Part shown: piece by piece, positions 59,318 through 64,000 of the stretch
Position numbering within the stretch: the stretch's first letter is position 1
How the letters are laid out: every line of letters begins with the position of its first letter
The notes under the pieces: generated by a model
Told to the model about the DNA's origin: nothing
Databases searched by the model: none
Seen by the model: only the letters and a program-made list of their open reading frames with translations
From: UBA995 sp035477115
GTDB taxonomy: Bacteria > Bacillota > Sulfobacillia > UBA995
Assembly: GCA_035477115.1 (NCBI GenBank)
Contig: DATIKW010000039.1
Coordinates: 1 to 64,000, forward strand
Direction of reading: 5' to 3'
DNA length: 64,000 nt
Made by a program: the position numbers and the translations under genes

Positions 59318-59320
59318 CGG

Positions 59321-59530
59321 TCACGCGACCTGGATGGTCTGAAGGCCGACGAATTCCGACTCGAGCCTTGGGTCGCCGTCTTCGAGAAGCATCGTAATAA
59401 CCTCTCGCAGGTTCTTCTCGAGTTCATCGAATGTGGCTCCCTGACTGTGCGCGCCGGGCCAGCCCGGAACTGAACCGACCAAAGACCCCGTGTCGGGATC
59501 TCGCTCGATGATCACGTTAAACGTGCGCAT
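59321..59530 (-). CDS. hicB: HicB antitoxin
   Basis: A 69-aa HicB with the RNase H-like partial fold: FNVIIERDPDTGSLVGSVPGWPGAHSQGATFDELEKNLREVITMLLEDGD. The C-terminal RHH/HTH DNA-binding domain found in longer HicB proteins is absent, so autoregulation may depend on HicA or another factor. The ATG at 59530 has GGGAGG eight bases upstream; a start at 59557 is less likely. The 275-bp gap upstream shows no convincing gene. Confidence 0.9.
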   Translation of the reverse strand: MRTFNVIIERDPDTGSLVGSVPGWPGAHSQGATFDELEKNLREVITMLLEDGDPRLESEFVGLQTIQVA

Positions 59531-59805
59531 GTCCTTGCCTCCCAGGTCTTTCCTCAAGCGTCCTCAGTCTACGGCGGACGCTGTCCGGCCAACACCCTCC
59601 TCCCACAAGGAAGCGCCTCTTGCTTCCCTCTCGCAAGCTAGACTACCCGTGTCCGGAGGCGGCTACTAAACACAATAATCTCGGACCACTGCCCGGGGGG
59701 GTCAGTCTGGGCCTGGACTTCCATCTCGCGCTTGTGAACTCCTTCCAACTGAACAGCGGCCTTGCCCTGCCGGTCGCCGGTCGGGAAGGACCGGCAGAGC
59801 AGCGA

Positions 59806-60450
59806 TCAAACCGGCGGGCCGGAGAGGAGACGGCTAACTTCCTTCTCCACCTCCGCCAGGCGCCCCTCGCGGATCAGGGCTATGACCTCCTGGCTCACCA
59901 GTCGATCCCAGAAGGCCTGGCGGTTACCGGGGTCGGCCACCCGGGCGGTCACCGCCCCGCCGAGTTGCGTCACCAATTCCAGGACTACCCCGTACTCCGG
60001 GCCGTAGCTGGCGTCCAGGTCCTGCCGGATGCGGCGGGCGAGCGCCGGGCTTTGCCCTCCCGTATCCACGGCCAGGGACAGCGCCCCTCGGCGGACGACT
60101 TCGGGAAACAAGAAGTCACCCTGCAGCGGATCGGCGGCCAGGTGTACCAGGGCCCGCAGGCGCCTCGCATCCGCCGCCACCCGCTGGTCGAGGCCCGGAT
60201 CGCCGGAGGCGATCCCCACCACCATCGCTCGCGCCAGATCAGACGGCCCGGCGTATTCCTGGGCCGCCCATTGAACCCGCCCGCCCCGTACCAGTGACTC
60301 CATGAGACCGTCAATCTTCGGGGCAATGACCAGGACTTCTCCTCCCCCGCCGGCCAGGCCGGCGGCCACGGCTGCTGCCGCGTCGGCCCCTCCCACGACC
60401 ACGCAGGGCCGGCCAAGCAGTCGCAGACTCACCGGGCAGTGACCGGACAC
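59806..60450 (-). CDS. Siroheme synthase N-terminal-like precorrin-2 dehydrogenase
   Basis: A 214-aa MET8/CysG-N-type protein that oxidises precorrin-2 to sirohydrochlorin and may insert iron. It has LLGRPCVVVGGADAAAAVAAGLAGGGGEVLVIAP at the Rossmann start and FPEVVRRGALSLAVDTGGQSPALARRIRQDLDASYGPEYGVVLELV in the second half, including the PALA..R.D family block. The GxGxxAxxK motif is degraded (no Lys, altered Gly spacing). The GTG start at 60450 has GGAGG upstream. No other tetrapyrrole genes are nearby. Confidence 0.82.
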   Translation of the reverse strand: MSGHCPVSLRLLGRPCVVVGGADAAAAVAAGLAGGGGEVLVIAPKIDGLMESLVRGGRVQWAAQEYAGPSDLARAMVVGIASGDPGLDQRVAADARRLRALVHLAADPLQGDFLFPEVVRRGALSLAVDTGGQSPALARRIRQDLDASYGPEYGVVLELVTQLGGAVTARVADPGNRQAFWDRLVSQEVIALIREGRLAEVEKEVSRLLSGPPV

Positions 60451-60537
60451 CGTCCCCCACCTCCCCCTCCCCATCCCTCTGTCCTTATGCCAGGGTGGTC
60501 GGGGGAGATTCCGGCCGGCGCCACCGCCGGGCGCCGG

Positions 60538-61722
60538 TCAGCCGCAGATCATGCTGTCGAGATCCCGCGGGTAGTAAGTGAGGAGTTCGATGCCCTCGCC
60601 GGTGACCACCAGCGTGTCGGAGTGGCGGAACCCGCCCAGCCCCGGCACGTAGAGCCCGGGCTCCACGCTGAAGACCATCCCCGGCTCGATGATCGTGGCG
60701 TCGCCTATGTCGAAGAAAGGCGCCTCATGGCCCAGCATCCCCAGGGCGTGCCCCACATGATGCCGCCAGTTAGGCCACAAGTCATGGCGGTCGAAGAAGG
60801 ACCGCACCGCCCGGTCCACCTCCGAGCAAGGAAGACCCGGCCGGATGCTGGCAAACGCCAGGTCCTGCATTTCGACCATGAGGTCGAAGAACCGCTGCTG
60901 CTGCGGATCGGGTTTGCCCACGAACATGGTGCGCTCGAGTTCGCTGTGGTAGCCCCAGACGGCGGCGCTGGCGCCGGTCACCAGGACGTCTCCCGGCCGC
61001 AAGCGGAGGTTGCGGGTGATGGCGTGAGGCAAGGCGGAGTTGGGACCGATCTGGCCCCGAAACCCGGCGAAGGCTCCTTCGCCGCCTCGGGGCTCAAAGC
61101 TCGATCCGAGCGTGCGGATCATCGCCTGGGTGGCCTCCAGCGATGCGCGCATGGCGATCTCGTTCTCGCTGAGCCCGGGACGGGAGTATTCCTGAAGGAG
61201 GGCATGGGCGAGGTTGCCCCAGCGGGCGCTCTCGCGGATCAGCCGGACTTCCTGGGGCGACTTGATCATCCGCAAGCGCTCGATCAGTTTCGGGAAGAGG
61301 CGCAACTTCACCGAAGGCAGCACTTCCTCCAGACGCGGGCCCTCGTATCCCATGCCCGAACCATAGCCGGGAGCATCCGCCGCCAGGCTGTCGGACGCCA
61401 GTCCCAGCTCGCGCAGGAAGTCGGCCAGACCCCGCATGGGGTGATGCTCGCCCGGATACTCGGGATAGGTACGCACGTGATCCACTATGGCCGTCTCCTC
61501 CGCGTGCTCCTGGTCGAGCCTCGGGAGGTAGAGGCTGGCCCGACCTCGTTCCAGTACGAGGGCGGCGGGGCGTTCGGTGGGGATGAAGGCGAAAGCCGTG
61601 AGGTAGGCGATGGAGGTGCTGTTGAACAGCAGCATAGCCGCGACGCCTTCGCGCTCGAGGGCCGCGGTGACGCGGGCGCGCCGGTCAAGGTACTCCTCCC
61701 GGGATATGGACAGGTCGGCCAT
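60538..61722 (-). CDS. M24 family peptidase-fold protein (aminopeptidase P/creatinase-like) with altered metal ligands
   Basis: A 394-aa two-domain protein: creatinase N-terminal domain (residues ~5-140) and pita-bread M24 domain (~155-390). The first metal Asp is replaced (VLVTGAS instead of xDxGA) and the second by Glu (YHSELERT). The middle His (HHVGHALGMLGHEAPF) and first Glu (VFSVEPGLYV) remain, but the last Glu is Ser (RHSDTLVV). It may act without two metals, like creatinase, or on another substrate. GGAGG lies ten bases before the ATG at 61722. Confidence 0.85.
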   Translation of the reverse strand: MADLSISREEYLDRRARVTAALEREGVAAMLLFNSTSIAYLTAFAFIPTERPAALVLERGRASLYLPRLDQEHAEETAIVDHVRTYPEYPGEHHPMRGLADFLRELGLASDSLAADAPGYGSGMGYEGPRLEEVLPSVKLRLFPKLIERLRMIKSPQEVRLIRESARWGNLAHALLQEYSRPGLSENEIAMRASLEATQAMIRTLGSSFEPRGGEGAFAGFRGQIGPNSALPHAITRNLRLRPGDVLVTGASAAVWGYHSELERTMFVGKPDPQQQRFFDLMVEMQDLAFASIRPGLPCSEVDRAVRSFFDRHDLWPNWRHHVGHALGMLGHEAPFFDIGDATIIEPGMVFSVEPGLYVPGLGGFRHSDTLVVTGEGIELLTYYPRDLDSMICG

Positions 61723-61795
61723 GGCCGTCAGACCTCCTGGAAACCGCATGTTGGTGGTTCATTCTTCTCCGGGATGGGGCGCACCTGCCGCCGGA

Positions 61796-62473
61796 TTACC
61801 GGGCGCCGGATCGGGCATCCGGCACGTGGACATAGGCGACCCCGGGGGCGATCACGCAATACAGCAGCGGTTCTTCGGCCGATGACCCGAGCACCGGCCG
61901 GCGTTCCGCGGCTGCCAAGCGCAACAGGTCTTCGAGGTCGTCCACGTACACGCGAGGCTGGCGGTGCAGGGCGGTGGCGAGACCCCGGGCCCGCAGCAGG
62001 CGGCGGTGGAGGCGGGGATCAGGGCGGGGCGCTCGCGCCGATGGGGGGCGGCGATGGCGGCGCCTCTGGCGGAACCCCCATACGCCGAGGAGGCCGGCCG
62101 CGGCCGCGCCGGCCGCGCGAAGGGCGGTCGCGAGCCATGGTTGCCGCCATGCCTCGGGAAGCCGCTCGGCAAGGAGCCCGGCGTGCCCGATGAAAGGCGC
62201 CAGCCACGCCCATGCGCCGGCAACCGCGGCCAAGCCGACGAGCAGCGCGATGACCGCCGGTCGGACGTTCCCCTTCGCCGGTCGGCGCCGACCATCGGGA
62301 CGGGCCGACGTGTTGCGTAACAGCGGGTTGGTCCGTGCCTGCCAGTCGCGTCTTGCCCTGCGCCGCTTGGTGCGGCAGGCGTCGGGAACGGGTATCGCTT
62401 TCGGCTCCGGCAGCATGCGCCGCCCCCTCGGCTCCGCCCAGTCGGATAGTAGCCGGGGAGTTCCCTGCGGCAA
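61796..62473 (-). CDS. Hypothetical membrane protein
   Basis: A 225-aa protein with a basic N-terminal half (KRRRARRDW; GRRRPAKG), two predicted helices (~72-95 VRPAVIALLVGLAAVAGAWAWL and ~115-133 ALRAAGAAAAGLLGVWGF) and a C-terminal soluble domain: VYVDDLEDLLRLAAAERRPVLGSSAEEPLLYCVIAPGVAYVHV. The last part resembles a small alpha/beta module seen at the end of DUF5305-type proteins, but this is a weak impression. A start at the second Met (62416) is possible. Confidence 0.6.
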   Translation of the reverse strand: MPQGTPRLLSDWAEPRGRRMLPEPKAIPVPDACRTKRRRARRDWQARTNPLLRNTSARPDGRRRPAKGNVRPAVIALLVGLAAVAGAWAWLAPFIGHAGLLAERLPEAWRQPWLATALRAAGAAAAGLLGVWGFRQRRRHRRPPSARAPRPDPRLHRRLLRARGLATALHRQPRVYVDDLEDLLRLAAAERRPVLGSSAEEPLLYCVIAPGVAYVHVPDARSGAR

Positions 62474-62563
62474 GACGCTTGCCCTGCGAGACCGGCTGTC
62501 GAACGTACGACAGGTAACGACGGTCTCCGACTGTCCAGGCAGGCCGCCATGACCGGGGCCGAA

Positions 62564-63508
62564 TCAGCGGTGCAGTTCTACCACGTCGCCGTCGTGGAGC
62601 ACGTGATCCCGTTGCACCATCTGTCCGTCGAAGGTCCCCTTGCCCCATACTCGGGCGAACTTGAGGCTCGAGGCGAAGTCTTTGTGGACGGCGGCGGCCG
62701 CCTCGACCAGCGTCGTCCCGTTGGGGAGGACGAAGGGTGCGTTGAGGTCGGGTCGCTTGCCGGGGGCGCGGGTGTAGATGCGAATGACCCCCAGTGCGTC
62801 GAACAATTGCCGCTGGAGGACGGGGAGGTTGTCCCCCCGGGTCGTCGAAATGGCCACGGCCGGGAGGTCGGGCCCCAGGATCTCGGGGAGCAACGGCAGA
62901 TTATCAGCCACGCCGGGTATGTCGGCGCGCGTACCGGCGATGACGGCGCGGGCCAGGCTTACCTTGCCCTCGGCCAGCAGAGTCTTCAGGTCCTCGGCCT
63001 GCTCCACGAGGGCCGGGTCACTTAGATCGAAGACGAGCAGGATCGCATCCGCCCCCCGGATCAGGCTGAAGATCCACGGGGGAGTCAAGCCCGGGGCCAG
63101 CGGCGGCATATCCACGAGTTGGATCTGGAGGTTCTCGTAGGGCATCATCCCCGGCAGCGGCTCGCGGGTCGAGAAGGGGTAGTCCGCCACCACCGGCCGG
63201 GCATTGGTCACGGCGGCGACCAGGGAGGACTTGCCGCTGTTGGGGGGACCCACCAGGACCACCTGGCCCGCCCCCTCGCGCGGCACGTGATGCCCTGCCC
63301 GTTGCCGGGCGGTGGCCGGCCGCCGGGCAGCTTCCGCCTTGAGCTTGGCGATGCGGCGCTTGATGTCGGCCTGCATCTTCTCCGTGCCTTTGTGCTTGGG
63401 GATGGACCGCAGCATCGCCTCCAGGGCGGCGAGCTTCTCCTCGCCGGTCTGGGCCGACCGGAAACGCTCTTCTGCCTCACGAAACTCCGGCGTAAGGTTG
63501 GCCGGCAC
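62564..63508 (-). CDS. TGS-domain GTPase (OBG/DRG-like)
   Basis: A 314-aa GTPase. An N-terminal helical segment (VPANLTPEFREAEERFRSA...IPKHKGTEKMQADIKRRIAKLK) is followed by the G domain with P-loop GPPNSGKSSL, a switch region YPFSTREPLPGMMPYENLQIQLVDMPPL, and a C-terminal TGS domain (RIYTRAPGKRPDLNAPFVLPNGTTLVEAAAAVHKDF...). The DxxG motif is DMPP and the NKxD motif appears as TRAD, both non-canonical. The GTG start at 63508, with GGGGGGAA upstream, fits the family N-terminus better than 63538. Ribosome-related roles are typical of the group. Confidence 0.88.
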   Translation of the reverse strand: MPANLTPEFREAEERFRSAQTGEEKLAALEAMLRSIPKHKGTEKMQADIKRRIAKLKAEAARRPATARQRAGHHVPREGAGQVVLVGPPNSGKSSLVAAVTNARPVVADYPFSTREPLPGMMPYENLQIQLVDMPPLAPGLTPPWIFSLIRGADAILLVFDLSDPALVEQAEDLKTLLAEGKVSLARAVIAGTRADIPGVADNLPLLPEILGPDLPAVAISTTRGDNLPVLQRQLFDALGVIRIYTRAPGKRPDLNAPFVLPNGTTLVEAAAAVHKDFASSLKFARVWGKGTFDGQMVQRDHVLHDGDVVELHR

Positions 63509-63756
63509 CCGTTGTTCCCCCCGGTCTCGCTGCGTCACCGCCGCGCCCTGCCCGCGAGATGCTGCTGATGCCTACCTGTCCCCGCCGGCCTGCGCCAGTC
63601 GGCGATTCGGCGGCACGCCGGCGAGTTCCTTCCCCAGCCGCCGACACGGCTGCCGTCCCCGGCGTCGGATGGTCCCGAGTTCCTGGAAGCAGGGAACAGG
63701 GGACGGCTGCCGAAACAAGCCATTCCAGATCATTTCTGACCGGAGGAACCGCCTAC

Positions 63757-64000
63757 TTGCGAGACGTCCGGATCCTGCATACGGCCGATGTTCACCTGGA
63801 CTACCTGTTCTCCGACCTTCCCTACGACCAGCGAGGGATCCGGAGACGCGAGGTGTTCGCCGGTCTTCGCCGCGTTGTCGAGTTAGCCCGCGAGTACCGG
63901 GTGGATGCTCTGCTGATCGCCGGCGACCTATTTGACCCCGAACAGCTTTCCCGGGAGACACTCGCCCAGACCGCTGCCTTGTTCCGGTCCCTGACCGCCG
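63757..64000 (+). CDS. DNA repair nuclease SbcD/YhaO-like, partial
   Basis: The first 81 codons of a calcineurin-like metallophosphoesterase running off the window. The TTG start has GGAGG ten bases upstream. The motifs LRDVRILHTADVHLD (DxH metal motif) and VDALLIAGDLFDPE (GDLFD) are clear. Such enzymes (SbcD/Mre11/YhaO) process DNA ends with an SbcC/YhaN-like ATPase, which would be expected downstream. Confidence 0.9.
   Translation, partial: MRDVRILHTADVHLDYLFSDLPYDQRGIRRREVFAGLRRVVELAREYRVDALLIAGDLFDPEQLSRETLAQTAALFRSLTA

Noticed and set aside
59531..59805. In-frame continuation after the siroheme-synthase-like stop (P-G-Q-W-S-E segment)
   Set aside because: It follows a TGA, has no start or ribosome-binding site and matches no family I recognise; I treat the 275-bp gap as non-coding.

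Overview
The window is GC-rich bacterial DNA with compact, mostly co-directional operons. Ribosome-binding sites are strong GGAGG types and GTG/TTG starts are frequent. The gene set includes a GerMN-domain lipoprotein, two-subunit class I fumarase, a RACo-like ferredoxin/ASKHA protein, a giant 2-hydroxyacyl-CoA dehydratase activase, TldD/TldE, an SPFH protein and an OBG/DRG-like TGS GTPase. Together these suggest an anaerobic or facultative member of the Bacillota (Clostridia, Moorellia or Limnochordia-like). That assignment is inferred from gene content and is not proven. I saw no rRNA, tRNA or CRISPR array.

Left end (1-4.3 kb): the 5' part of an ISNCY-like insertion sequence has cut the C-terminus from a peptide-type ABC substrate-binding protein. 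A small cupin and a P1B-type metal ATPase with a His-Asp repeat tail follow. Accessory defence block (4.3-15.3 kb, all minus strand): hsdM, a small ORF, a decayed MNT/HEPN pair, hsdS, an OLD-family nuclease plus UvrD-like helicase (Gabija-like), a 43-codon ORF and hsdR. hsdR and hsdM carry several palindromic repeats inserted in frame. The same 29-bp palindrome recurs in intergenic DNA across the window.

Middle (15.3-36 kb): a 58-aa basic protein, a CBS-pair protein, a dipeptide epimerase, a 1436-aa CoA-dehydratase activase, a phosphatidylserine decarboxylase, a GCS2-type ligase, a tldD-tldE-rseC-oxidoreductase operon, a CopA copper ATPase, and a TetR-MMPL-secreted partner-epimerase cluster. 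Next (36-50 kb): an SPFH-RHH-ABC exporter operon with a promoter overlapped by tandem operator repeats, two duplicated cupins with duplicated leaders, a second ABC exporter followed by a YcaQ-like glycosylase, and a 1413-aa subtilisin-like secreted protease.

Right part (50-64 kb): a LysE-type exporter, bacterioferritin, the RACo-like protein and a GerMN lipoprotein. A five-gene carbon operon follows (fumarase alpha/beta, malic enzyme, succinyl-CoA synthetase beta/alpha), interconverting fumarate, malate and pyruvate and making or using succinyl-CoA. Then come HicBA, a siroheme-synthase-like dehydrogenase, an M24 protein with altered metal ligands, a membrane protein, a TGS GTPase and the start of an SbcD/YhaO-like nuclease. 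The most notable signals are the in-frame palindromic insertions in hsdR and hsdM, the Gabija-like pair nested in a type I RM operon, a recurrent ~60-bp leader upstream of unrelated genes, and the predicted RHH operator array.
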